Shown: positions 9,124 through 16,294, numbered from the stretch's first letter. The stretch is DNA of 64,000 bases from an uncultured Oscillospiraceae bacterium (GCA_934589835.1 CAKTOK010000001.1:67007-131006); one strand, 5' to 3'. Numbers and translations are program-made. Notes: generated by a model from the letters alone, not told the origin.

Positions 9124-9151
9124 AGTATAGCACGTTCCGCGCGTTTGTCAA
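9124..9151 (-). promoter_or_regulatory. Sigma-A promoter of ctsR-mcsA-clpC
   Basis: On the - strand TTGACA (9151-9146), 16 bp, TATACT (9129-9124). CtsR boxes flank it on both sides. Confidence 0.85.
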
Positions 9152-9159
9152 CACCTATT

Positions 9160-9176
9160 TTTGACTTTCTTTGACC
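9160..9176 (-). promoter_or_regulatory. CtsR box upstream of the -35
   Basis: Plus-strand TTTGACT-TTC-TTTGACC, that is GGTCAAA-GAA-AGTCAAA on the transcribed sense. It matches the CtsR heptad repeat at essentially every position. Confidence 0.88.
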
Positions 9177-9218
9177 AAAAGTGTAAACGTTTTGTGAACA
9201 GCGGCAATGAAGGCCCTC

Positions 9219-9247
9219 TGTACAAATCATCGCCGATAGGGTATACT
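9219..9247 (+). promoter_or_regulatory. Sigma-A promoter for the gene at 9286
   Basis: TGTACA (9219-9224), 17 bp, TATACT (9242-9247). Confidence 0.55.
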
Positions 9248-9285
9248 ATCCCCAGAACGCAAACCGACCGAGAAAGGAACTGCCT

Positions 9286-11049
9286 ATGAACACCAACTGG
9301 AACGATCCCAACTTTCAGGGCTTCGCCCATCAGCCCCGCCCCAAAAGGGAGCGCAAGCCCCTGGGTACGCCGTTGGGCCGCACACTGCTGAATCTGGCGG
9401 TGACGCTGGTTTTCGCCGCCGTCTACTATTATGTGGTGCTGCCGCCCATCAACCTCAAGAGCGAGGAGTTCTACGCCTTCGCCCTGCTGACCTGCGGCGT
9501 GTACGGCGTGTGCGCCGTGCTGACCTCCGGCTTTCAGGGAACCGGCGCCAAGGGCTACTTTGGCTTCCTGAAGAAGCAGTGCGCCGTCCCGCTGGCGGTG
9601 GCCGTGGGACTGGCAGCCACCGCGCTGGTGGGCGCGGTATTGGGCTGGCAGGTATTCCGCGCCCGGGACTACCGCGACCTGCTGACCGTCAATGACGGCG
9701 ATTTTGCCGCCGAGGTGGAGGAGATCAGCTACGACCAGATCCCCATGCTGGACGCCGACTCCGCCAAGAAGCTGGGAAACCGCAAGCTGGGTGAGCTGGC
9801 GGATATGGTATCCCAGTTCGAGGTGGCGGAGGACTACACCCAGATCAACTATCAGGGCCGCCCCGTCCGTGTCACGCCCCTGCGCTACGGCGACGCCATC
9901 AAGTGGCTGAACAACCGCTCCCAGGGCCTGCCCGCCTATCTCATCATCGACATGGTCACCCAGAACGTGGAGGTGGTCCGGCTGGACGAGGGCATCCGCT
10001 ATACCACCGCCGAGCATTTCAGCCGCAACCTCTATCGCTACCTGCGGTTCCATTACCCCACCTATATGTTCGATGACCCCGCCTTTGAGATCGATGAGAA
10101 CGGCGATCCGTGGTGGGTCTGCCCTCGCGTCAGCCACACCATCGGCCTGTTCGGCGGCCGCGACATCATCGGCGCGGTGCTGGTCAACGCCGTCACCGGC
10201 GAGAGCGCCTATTACGAGACGGGCAGCGTGCCCAGCTGGGTGGACCATGTGTTCACTGCCGAGCTGATCATGCAGCAGTACGACTACCACGGCGCGTATG
10301 TCAACGGCTTTATCAATTCCCTGTTCGGCCAGCGGGACGTGACCGTGACCACCGAGGGCTATAACTACATCGCCGTGGGCGACGACGTGTATATGTACAC
10401 CGGCGTCACCTCCGTGGTGTCCGATGAGTCCAACATCGGCTTCATCCTGTCCAACCAGCGCACCAAGGACACCCGCTTCTATCTGGTGGCCGGCGCCAAG
10501 GAGTACTCCGCCATGGACAGCGCCGAGGGCCAGGTCCAGCAGATGAAGTACCGCGCTACCTTCCCGCTGCTGCTGAACATCTCCGACCAGCCCACCTATT
10601 TCATGGCGCTGAAGGACGCCGCCGAGCTGGTGAAGATGTACGCCATGGTCAACGTCAGCCAGTACCAGATCGTGGCCACCGGCGACACCGTGGCCGAGTG
10701 TGAGGCCAATTACCGCCGCATTCTGGCGGAGAAGGGTCTCGTCTCCGGCGACGACGCCCAGCTGCCCGTTACGGGACAGGGCGAGGTCAGCGGCACGCTG
10801 GCCGATATCCGCTCCGCCGTGGTGGACGGCAACACCCTGTACTACCTGCGGCTGGACGGCGGCGCCGTGTACTACGTCGTTTCCGCCGCGGCGGCGCCGG
10901 AGGCCGTCATCTTCAACGTGGGCGACAGCGTCACCGTCCGCTTCGCCGAGGGGGAGGGCAGCATCCTCACCGCCGACAGCGTGGAGCGTACCGGTACGGC
11001 GCAGACGGCGCCCGTCCCCGCTGCGGACGCGGCGGACGATGCCGCGTGA
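9286..11049 (+). CDS. Large membrane protein of unknown function
   Basis: A 587-residue protein I do not recognise. It has a basic cytoplasmic N-terminus (PKRERKPLGTPLGR) and three hydrophobic segments near residues 33-52, 63-82 and 97-122. A long polar region of about 430 residues follows, probably outside the membrane because it follows an odd number of segments. The polar region is acidic and Tyr-rich, with several repeated beta-like stretches (GYNYIAVGDDVYMYTGV) but no catalytic signature I can name. It starts at an ATG after GAAAGGAAC and ends at its own terminator. Close homologues in related Clostridia are likely. Confidence 0.7.
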   Translation: MNTNWNDPNFQGFAHQPRPKRERKPLGTPLGRTLLNLAVTLVFAAVYYYVVLPPINLKSEEFYAFALLTCGVYGVCAVLTSGFQGTGAKGYFGFLKKQCAVPLAVAVGLAATALVGAVLGWQVFRARDYRDLLTVNDGDFAAEVEEISYDQIPMLDADSAKKLGNRKLGELADMVSQFEVAEDYTQINYQGRPVRVTPLRYGDAIKWLNNRSQGLPAYLIIDMVTQNVEVVRLDEGIRYTTAEHFSRNLYRYLRFHYPTYMFDDPAFEIDENGDPWWVCPRVSHTIGLFGGRDIIGAVLVNAVTGESAYYETGSVPSWVDHVFTAELIMQQYDYHGAYVNGFINSLFGQRDVTVTTEGYNYIAVGDDVYMYTGVTSVVSDESNIGFILSNQRTKDTRFYLVAGAKEYSAMDSAEGQVQQMKYRATFPLLLNISDQPTYFMALKDAAELVKMYAMVNVSQYQIVATGDTVAECEANYRRILAEKGLVSGDDAQLPVTGQGEVSGTLADIRSAVVDGNTLYYLRLDGGAVYYVVSAAAAPEAVIFNVGDSVTVRFAEGEGSILTADSVERTGTAQTAPVPAADAADDAA

Positions 11050-11058
11050 CAGCAAAAG

Positions 11059-11098
11059 AAAAAAGGGAGCGCGACCGCCGGTCACGCTCCCTTTTTTC
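11059..11098. terminator. Bidirectional intrinsic terminator
   Basis: AAAAAAGGGAGCG...CGCTCCCTTTTTT separates the convergent membrane-protein and rRNA-methyltransferase genes. Confidence 0.9.
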
Positions 11099-11103
11099 TG
11101 TGC

Positions 11104-12333
11104 TTACACCACCTGAAACAGGTAAAATTTCAGATAATTCGTCTCGTCCACACCCCACAGGATGGGATGGTCGGCGCACTGCTGCCGCGCCTCGATCTGC
11201 CGCAGCTGCACGCCTGCGTCCCGTGCGGCGCTGTGCAGCATCTTCACAAACAGCTCCTCTGTGGCGAAGTGGCTGCACGAGCAGGTGGCCAGATAGCCGC
11301 CTCGGGGCAGCAGCTTCATGGCGCGGTAGTTGATCTCCTTATAGCCGGTGATGGCGCTGGCCACGGTTTTCCGGCTCTTGGTAAAGGCCGGCGGGTCCAG
11401 AATGATAAAGTCGTACCGCTTCGGCTGCTGCTCCAGCCGGGGCAGCAGCTCGAACACATTGGCCGCCACGCAGTCCATCACGCCGTCCAGCCCGTTGCGG
11501 CGGGCGTTCTCCGCCGCGCACTGCACCGCGAACGCCGACACGTCCACAGCGGTGACGTGGGCCGCCCCGCCCCGCGCCGCGTTCAGCGCGAAGGAGCCGG
11601 TGTGGGTGAAGCAGTCCAGCACCGTCCGGCCCTTGGCCAGACGGGCCACCGCCAGACGGTTGTATTTCTGGTCCAGAAAGAAGCCGGTCTTCTGCCCGTT
11701 CTCAAAGTCCACGGTGTAGACGATGCCGTTTTCCACGATGTCTACGGCGGTCTGCTCCGGCGGCGTCTCACCGGACAGGGGATACCAGCTCTTGCCCTGC
11801 GCCATGCCCTCCAGCCCGCGGATGGCCACGTCGTTGCGCTCATAGATGCCGCGGATGTCCTGCCCGTCCTCCCGCAGCACCTTCGCCAGCAGGGGGAACA
11901 GCCGAGGCTTGATGCGCTCCATGCCCAGGCTCAGGGTCTGGGTCACCAGCACGCTCTCGAAGCGATCCACCGTCAGGCCCGGGAACAGGTCCGCCTCCCC
12001 GAAGATCACGCGGCAGCAGCGGCTGTCCGTCTCGCCCATCACCGTCTTGCGGTAGTCCCAGGCATAGCGGATGCGCCGCTCCCAGAAGGCGTCGGAGAAG
12101 TCGTCGTTGGTGTTGCGGCTCACCAGCCGCACACGGATCTTGGAGCGGCTGTTGTAAAACCCGCAGCCCAGCCAGCTGCCGCGGCGGCTCACCACGTCCA
12201 CCAGCCCGCCGTCCTCCGGCGCGCCCTCCACGGCGGTGACCTCGCCCTCGTAGACCCACGGATGCCCGCCGGTCAGAGCGGCCTCCCCCTTGGGCGTGAT
12301 GAGGACCTTTGCATAGGGTCGTACTGCTTTCAT
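11104..12333 (-). CDS. rlmI: Class I SAM-dependent rRNA methyltransferase, RlmI type (23S rRNA m5C)
   Basis: A 409-residue protein. An N-terminal PUA-type RNA-binding domain (KVLITPKGEAALTGGHPWVY start) is followed by a Rossmann methyltransferase. Motif I is VLDCFTHTGSFALNAA, and the catalytic-loop region has FIILDPPAFTKSRK and the TCSCSHFA motif. The best-known relative methylates cytosine 1962 of E. coli 23S rRNA; the exact site here is inferred. The ATG at 12333 follows GGCGGT. The 43-bp repeat at the edge of the tandem element lies just upstream, so the element inserted next to this gene's promoter region. Confidence 0.88.
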   Translation of the reverse strand: MKAVRPYAKVLITPKGEAALTGGHPWVYEGEVTAVEGAPEDGGLVDVVSRRGSWLGCGFYNSRSKIRVRLVSRNTNDDFSDAFWERRIRYAWDYRKTVMGETDSRCCRVIFGEADLFPGLTVDRFESVLVTQTLSLGMERIKPRLFPLLAKVLREDGQDIRGIYERNDVAIRGLEGMAQGKSWYPLSGETPPEQTAVDIVENGIVYTVDFENGQKTGFFLDQKYNRLAVARLAKGRTVLDCFTHTGSFALNAARGGAAHVTAVDVSAFAVQCAAENARRNGLDGVMDCVAANVFELLPRLEQQPKRYDFIILDPPAFTKSRKTVASAITGYKEINYRAMKLLPRGGYLATCSCSHFATEELFVKMLHSAARDAGVQLRQIEARQQCADHPILWGVDETNYLKFYLFQVV

Positions 12334-12355
12334 GGTGTCTACCGCCTTTCATTTT

Positions 12356-12398
12356 ATGGCCTCATCATATCACATCTCCCCGCGCGTTTCCATATAAA
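12356..12398. repeat. 43-bp direct repeat, left copy
   Basis: It starts ATGGCCTCATC and ends TCCATATAAA. It carries C at 12378 where the other two copies have T. Removal of everything between this and the right copy would leave one continuous intergenic region between rlmI and the amidase gene. Confidence 0.95.
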
Positions 12399-12444
12399 CA
12401 ACACACGATATGTCGCTCACGCGACAGACTTCTTACGATGAATC

Positions 12445-12488
12445 ACAAGAAACTTGTTGTTCCGGTTGTCCTATCACAAGAAACTTGT
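12445..12488 (+). promoter_or_regulatory. Paired palindromes, operator or iteron candidates (unit 1)
   Basis: ACAAG-AAA-CTTGT occurs at 12445-12457 and again at 12476-12488. The start-to-start spacing of 31 bp is about three helical turns. The surrounding 17 bp (ATC...GTT) are also repeated. Likely operators for the RHH protein encoded 52 nt downstream, or replication/recombination iterons. Confidence 0.6.
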
Positions 12489-12539
12489 TACGCCGTGCGC
12501 CGTAGGGTAGGGGATTCCACTATGAGAGGGGGTGTCTGA

Positions 12540-12746
12540 ATGTCCGAGCCTCGCAAGCTGACGCCGCAAAGCAGATGGCATAAGCTGCACCTGAGGACGG
12601 TATCGGCAAAGCTGCCGCGCAAGTCGTACCAACGGTTTCGGGATGAATGTATGCTCTGCGGCATGACGCCGTACGCCGCCGTGAAGCTGCTGTGCGAGAC
12701 TGCCACGGCAGAACGCCTCATGATGCTGTGGACGCGGGAATCATGA
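12540..12746 (+). CDS. Small ribbon-helix-helix (CopG/Arc-like) DNA-binding protein, unit 1
   Basis: A 68-residue basic protein. Residues 20-26 (TVSAKLP) form a likely beta-strand, 27-40 helix A, a turn GMTPYA, and 43-56 helix B: the order and spacing of a ribbon-helix-helix fold, in which paired strands enter the DNA major groove. The ATG follows GAGGGGGTG. The two palindromes upstream are natural targets, so it probably represses its own element. No toxin partner is evident. Domain assignment is by pattern only. Confidence 0.65.
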   Translation: MSEPRKLTPQSRWHKLHLRTVSAKLPRKSYQRFRDECMLCGMTPYAAVKLLCETATAERLMMLWTRES

Positions 12747-12781
12747 AGCGCTTCATACTTCGTGATTGCTTCATCATGAAG
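12743..12781. repeat. ATGAAG/CTTCAT palindrome cluster (unit 1)
   Basis: ATGAAGCGCTTCAT (12743-12756) and CTTCATCATGAAG (12769-12781) are both palindromic. The same words recur in the ftsW leader at 45232-45288. Confidence 0.6.
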
Positions 12782-12785
12782 TGCC

Positions 12786-12940
12786 CTGCCGTCTTGCGTG
12801 GCTGTCCATTGTATCACACGGCGCAAGGCCGAACGGCCCGCCCTGTGCAAGTCCGGCGGTGCCATGCGGGCCGTTCACGGGCTGACGCCCGTCAAGGGCC
12901 TTGCCCTCGTGTGTGCCCTGATGGTGCCGCAAGACGGCAG
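12786..12940 (+). ncRNA. Predicted three-way-junction structured RNA, unit 1
   Basis: Four nested helices can be read directly. P1 is CTGCCGTCTTGCG (12786-12798) with 12928-12940, 13 bp perfect. P2 is CACACG (12815-12820) with 12908-12913 plus CAAGGCC (12824-12830) with 12897-12903. P3 is GAACGGCCCGC (12831-12841) with 12866-12876, 11 bp perfect. P4 is ACGGGC-TGAC-GCCCGT (12877-12892). P2, P3 and P4 abut as a compact three-way junction. The RNA lies between the RHH and HNH genes and could be a 5' leader of the nuclease mRNA. It matches no family I can name. Confidence 0.6.
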
Positions 12941-12957
12941 AAAGGACGGCACACGCC

Positions 12958-13317
12958 ATGAAGAAAACCAGGAACACGATGAGCGCCAACATTCCCAACG
13001 AAATGAGAAAAGAAGTCTACCGGCGGGATGGCTTCCGCTGCGCCCTCTGCGATTCAACGGACGGCTTGCAGATTCACCATATCAAACCCCGTGGCCGTGG
13101 CGGCGCAGACCACCCCATGAACCTGGTTACGCTGTGCTGGCGGTGCCATGCTGCCGCCCATGGCTCCCTGCTGATGCTGGATGAATACGCGCCCGCCGGA
13201 GCCACGGCAGACCAACAGATACGCGCCATGATGGACGATATCGAACAGGCCTGTGTGGAATACGTGGCCGACTACTACGCCGAACAGGGCGAGATTTGGT
13301 ATCCGTGGGAAGGGTAA
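12958..13317 (+). CDS. HNH endonuclease, unit 1
   Basis: A 119-residue stand-alone HNH nuclease. The zinc knuckles are C28-x2-C31 and C60-x2-C63. The catalytic core is LQIHHIKPRGRGGADHPMNLVTLC, quoted here as two parts: LQIHHIKPRGRGGAD then HPMNLVTLC. It contains H40, H41 and N55, with H64 after CWRC. Such small HNH proteins act as homing or phage-type nicking/cleaving enzymes. The start at 12958 has AAAGGA upstream; an ATG at 12979 is possible. It ends at a UUCG-loop terminator and probably drives mobility or maintenance of the unit. Confidence 0.9.
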   Translation: MKKTRNTMSANIPNEMRKEVYRRDGFRCALCDSTDGLQIHHIKPRGRGGADHPMNLVTLCWRCHAAAHGSLLMLDEYAPAGATADQQIRAMMDDIEQACVEYVADYYAEQGEIWYPWEG

Positions 13318-13339
13318 AGGGGGCTTCGGCCCCCTTTTT
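13316..13339 (+). terminator. Terminator after HNH gene, unit 1
   Basis: AAAGGGGGC-TTCG-GCCCCCTTTTT, a stable UUCG tetraloop hairpin overlapping the stop codon region. Confidence 0.9.
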
Positions 13340-13816
13340 GCTGCGCCGTTCGGGGCGCTTGTGGATATCGCAGTCAATAAGTGGTGGCGCGGGCGGCTCC
13401 CCCCTGCGGCCCCTTGCGGGGGTCGGGGCCTTGGCTGGCGCGCCCCCCCGCCCGCGCAATTCAATCCTCCGGCGTCCCCGCCGCCAACGGCGGGGCGCGC
13501 CTGCGCGCCGCCTTGCGGGGGTCGGCGGCTTGCGTCTCGCGGCGGCGGCGCTGATTCAATGGGGGGGCGGTGCCGCCGCCGCTCGTCCGTTGTGGGTGGT
13601 GCCCCTCTCTCCTGTGTGTGCCGTGCTTCCTGCGTGTGTGGGGGCGGCGGCGTGGCCGTGGCGCGCGGGGCGGCTGGGCCGTTTACTTCGATGCACTCAA
13701 AGCCGCCCCGCGCGCCCCGCCCCCGCCGCTGCCCCTGTGCGCCTGCGGGCGCGGGGTTGGGGTTCCGCTGGCTGCGGCCAGCGGGGACGGCCCGCCCGCT
13801 CTCGCGGGCGGGTAAA
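13340..13816. other. Hairpin-rich GC tract, unit 1, no gene seen
   Basis: About 480 nt of extreme GC with no convincing coding sequence. Perfect stems include 13387-13396 with 13448-13457 (10 bp), CCCCGCCG-CCAA-CGGCGGGG at 13476-13495, and 13660-13675 with 13701-13716 (16 bp, 25-nt loop). CCGCTGG...CCAGCGG lies at 13765-13784, and a 9-bp stem with TCTC-type loop at 13791-13812. It could be a structured RNA, an origin, or a recombination site. Confidence 0.6.
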
Positions 13817-13859
13817 ATGGCCTCATCATATCACATCTTCCCGCGCGTTTCCATATAAA
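13817..13859. repeat. 43-bp direct repeat, middle copy
   Basis: Identical to the right copy; T at 13839 where the left copy has C. Marks the unit junction. Confidence 0.95.
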
Positions 13860-13905
13860 CAACACACGATATGTCGCTCACGCGACAGACTTCTTACGAT
13901 GAATC

Positions 13906-13949
13906 ACAAGAAACTTGTTGTTCCGGTTGTCCTATCACAAGAAACTTGT
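13906..13949 (+). promoter_or_regulatory. Paired palindromes (unit 2)
   Basis: The second-unit copies of ACAAG-AAA-CTTGT at 13906-13918 and 13937-13949. Confidence 0.6.
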
Positions 13950-14000
13950 TACGCCGTGCGCCGTAGGGTAGGGGATTCCACTATGAGAGGGGGTGTCTGA

Positions 14001-14207
14001 ATGTCCGAGCCTCGCAAGCTGACGCCGCAAAGCAGATGGCATAAGCTGCACCTGAGGACGGTATCGGCAAAGCTGCCGCGCAAGTCGTACCAACGGTTTC
14101 GGGATGAATGTATGCTCTGCGGCATGACGCCGTACGCCGCCGTGAAGCTGCTGTGCGAGACTGCCACGGCAGAACGCCTCATGATGCTGTGGACGCGGGA
14201 ATCATGA
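14001..14207 (+). CDS. Small ribbon-helix-helix protein, unit 2
   Basis: Identical in amino acid sequence to the unit 1 protein at 12540 (68 residues, strand TVSAKLP then two helices), with the same ribosome binding site and upstream palindromes. Being intact in both units, with no substitution, suggests the duplication is recent. Confidence 0.65.
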   Translation: MSEPRKLTPQSRWHKLHLRTVSAKLPRKSYQRFRDECMLCGMTPYAAVKLLCETATAERLMMLWTRES

Positions 14208-14246
14208 AGCGCTTCATACTTCGTGATTGCTTCATCATGAAGTGCC

Positions 14247-14401
14247 CTGCCGTCTTGCGTGGCTGTCCATTGTATCACACGGCGCAAGGCCGAACGGCCC
14301 GCCCTGTGCAAGTCCGGCGGTGCCATGCGGGCCGTTCACGGGCTGACGCCCGTCAAGGGCCTTGCCCTCGTGTGTGCCCTGATGGTGCCGCAAGACGGCA
14401 G
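14247..14401 (+). ncRNA. Predicted three-way-junction structured RNA, unit 2
   Basis: Second copy of the four-helix structure described for 12786-12940, offset by exactly 1461 nt. The copies are identical, so they give no covariation support. Confidence 0.6.
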
Positions 14402-14418
14402 AAAGGACGGCACACGCC

Positions 14419-14778
14419 ATGAAGAAAACCAGGAACACGATGAGCGCCAACATTCCCAACGAAATGAGAAAAGAAGTCTACCGGCGGGATGGCTTCCGCT
14501 GCGCCCTCTGCGATTCAACGGACGGCTTGCAGATTCACCATATCAAACCCCGTGGCCGTGGCGGCGCAGACCACCCCATGAACCTGGTTACGCTGTGCTG
14601 GCGGTGCCATGCTGCCGCCCATGGCTCCCTGCTGATGCTGGATGAATACGCGCCCGCCGGAGCCACGGCAGACCAACAGATACGCGCCATGATGGACGAT
14701 ATCGAACAGGCCTGTGTGGAATACGTGGCCGACTACTACGCCGAACAGGGCGAGATTTGGTATCCGTGGGAAGGGTAA
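14419..14778 (+). CDS. HNH endonuclease, unit 2
   Basis: 119 residues, identical to the unit 1 enzyme, with all zinc and HNH residues kept. The gene ends at the same UUCG-loop terminator. Two expressed copies would be redundant, which again points to recent duplication or a dimeric integration. Confidence 0.9.
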   Translation: MKKTRNTMSANIPNEMRKEVYRRDGFRCALCDSTDGLQIHHIKPRGRGGADHPMNLVTLCWRCHAAAHGSLLMLDEYAPAGATADQQIRAMMDDIEQACVEYVADYYAEQGEIWYPWEG

Positions 14779-14800
14779 AGGGGGCTTCGGCCCCCTTTTT
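14777..14800 (+). terminator. Terminator after HNH gene, unit 2
   Basis: Copy of the GGGGGC-TTCG-GCCCCC hairpin with T run. Confidence 0.9.
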
Positions 14801-15277
14801 GCTGCGCCGTTCGGGGCGCTTGTGGATATCGCAGTCAATAAGTGGTGGCGCGGGCGGCTCCCCCCTGCGGCCCCTTGCGGGGGTCGGGGCCTTGGCTGGC
14901 GCGCCCCCCCGCCCGCGCAATTCAATCCTCCGGCGTCCCCGCCGCCAACGGCGGGGCGCGCCTGCGCGCCGCCTTGCGGGGGTCGGCGGCTTGCGTCTCG
15001 CGGCGGCGGCGCTGATTCAATGGGGGGGCGGTGCCGCCGCCGCTCGTCCGTTGTGGGTGGTGCCCCTCTCTCCTGTGTGTGCCGTGCTTCCTGCGTGTGT
15101 GGGGGCGGCGGCGTGGCCGTGGCGCGCGGGGCGGCTGGGCCGTTTACTTCGATGCACTCAAAGCCGCCCCGCGCGCCCCGCCCCCGCCGCTGCCCCTGTG
15201 CGCCTGCGGGCGCGGGGTTGGGGTTCCGCTGGCTGCGGCCAGCGGGGACGGCCCGCCCGCTCTCGCGGGCGGGTAAA
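14801..15277. other. Hairpin-rich GC tract, unit 2, no gene seen
   Basis: Second copy of the 13340-13816 tract. A long frame stays open through it and into the amidase gene only because stop codons are rare at this GC; it is not a gene. Confidence 0.6.
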
Positions 15278-15320
15278 ATGGCCTCATCATATCACATCTT
15301 CCCGCGCGTTTCCATATAAA
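15278..15320. repeat. 43-bp direct repeat, right copy
   Basis: Third copy of the repeat. Sequence diverges immediately after (TATAGCGAAC instead of CAACACACG), which sets the right element boundary. Confidence 0.95.
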
Positions 15321-15366
15321 TATAGCGAACCGGCATTAGGCAACCAACATAGAAAGGGGAATGACC

Positions 15367-16107
15367 ATGCCCAGCATCTATCTCAGTCCCAGCACGCAGG
15401 AGTACAATCCGTACATCACCGGCGCGGGCAGCGAGGAGTATTTCATGAACCTCATCGCCGACGCCATGGAGCCGTACCTCACCGCCAACACCATCCGCTT
15501 TACCCGCAACACGCCGGAGATGACGGCGGCCAGCTCCATCCGGCAGGGAAACGCGGGGAACTACGACTTCTATCTGGCCCTCCACTCCAACGGCAGCACC
15601 GACGGCAGCCGCGAGGGCACCGTCCGCGGCATCATCGCCTTCTACTATCCGGGCAGCGCCAACGGTCAGCGGGCCGCCGACATCTTTGTACGCAACCTCA
15701 AGACCATCTATCCCCTGCCCGAGAAGGTCTATACCCGTGCGACCACCACGCTGGGCGAGGTGCGCCAGCCCCGTATGCCCGCGGTGCTGCTGGAGCTGGG
15801 GTATCACGACAACTATGCCGACGCCCGCTGGATCCAGAACAATATCGAGGCCATTGCCGCCAATCTGGTGCTGTCGCTGACGGAGTATTTCGGCCTGCCG
15901 TTCCTCACGCCCATCACGCCCCGGCGCGGCACGGTCCGCACCCAGTCCGGCCCGCTGCTGCTGCGGGACTACCCCTCTCCGGAGGGCAGGGTGGTGGCCC
16001 GCCTGCCCAGCGGCACGGCGGTGACGGTCTACGGCCGCACCGGCCAGTGGTACAGCGTGGGACACGGCGGCCAGCTGGGGTATGCGGCGGCCGCCTATAT
16101 CCAATAG
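15367..16107 (+). CDS. N-acetylmuramoyl-L-alanine amidase (Amidase_3) with C-terminal SH3b domain
   Basis: A 246-residue peptidoglycan hydrolase. Residues 1-180 match Amidase_3 zinc amidases: YLSPSTQEYNPY at the front, FYLALHSNGS with the zinc His, and the catalytic Glu in PAVLLELGYHDN. A bacterial SH3 domain follows (TQSGPLLLRDYPSPEGRVV...GQLGYAAAAYIQ). There is no signal peptide, so it may act after cell lysis, for example in mother-cell lysis during sporulation as CwlC does; this is inference. The ATG at 15367 has AGGGGA at good spacing; the ATG at 15361 is too close to it. The element's right repeat forms its upstream region. Confidence 0.9.
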   Translation: MPSIYLSPSTQEYNPYITGAGSEEYFMNLIADAMEPYLTANTIRFTRNTPEMTAASSIRQGNAGNYDFYLALHSNGSTDGSREGTVRGIIAFYYPGSANGQRAADIFVRNLKTIYPLPEKVYTRATTTLGEVRQPRMPAVLLELGYHDNYADARWIQNNIEAIAANLVLSLTEYFGLPFLTPITPRRGTVRTQSGPLLLRDYPSPEGRVVARLPSGTAVTVYGRTGQWYSVGHGGQLGYAAAAYIQ

Positions 16108-16160
16108 CGGACAAAAACCGGAAATTGCCAAAAAACGGCGGGGATTTTTCCCGATTTCCC

Positions 16161-16189
16161 TTGACAGCTCCCCCTAATGTGTTTAGAAT
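16161..16189 (+). promoter_or_regulatory. Sigma-A promoter of rny
   Basis: TTGACA (16161-16166), 17 bp, TAGAAT (16184-16189). Leader of about 100 nt. Confidence 0.85.
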
Positions 16190-16294
16190 TATGAAGGATT
16201 ATCATCGGGAGGACAGGGGTCCCTTTCGATTATTTTCTAAGGCACATCTTGTGCCGCTCCCATACACCATATCACAACATAGGAGGAATGTACT

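Larger units (their letters stand above)
12356..15320. mobile_element. Tandem pair of a 1461-bp RHH-HNH element, unclassified
   Basis: Two units, 12356-13816 and 13817-15277, read identically by eye apart from one C/T difference in the leading 43 bp. They are followed by a third copy of that 43-bp segment at 15278-15320. Each unit holds, in order, the 43-bp repeat, paired 13-bp palindromes, an RHH gene, a structured RNA, an HNH gene with terminator, and a GC-rich hairpin tract. No transposase, integrase or reverse transcriptase is present. The arrangement fits a circular or homing element integrated at a 43-bp site as a dimer, or a single copy duplicated by recombination between repeats. Confidence 0.75.

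Noticed and set aside
12356-15320. Group II intron, IS200/IS605-IscB (HEARO) or retron identity for the tandem unit
   Set aside because: No domain V-like hairpin, no reverse transcriptase, no TnpA/TnpB or full-length IscB, and the units are in intergenic DNA with 43-bp repeats.
12356-15320. CRISPR array
   Set aside because: The repeats are three copies 1461 bp apart and not short, evenly spaced repeats with unique spacers.
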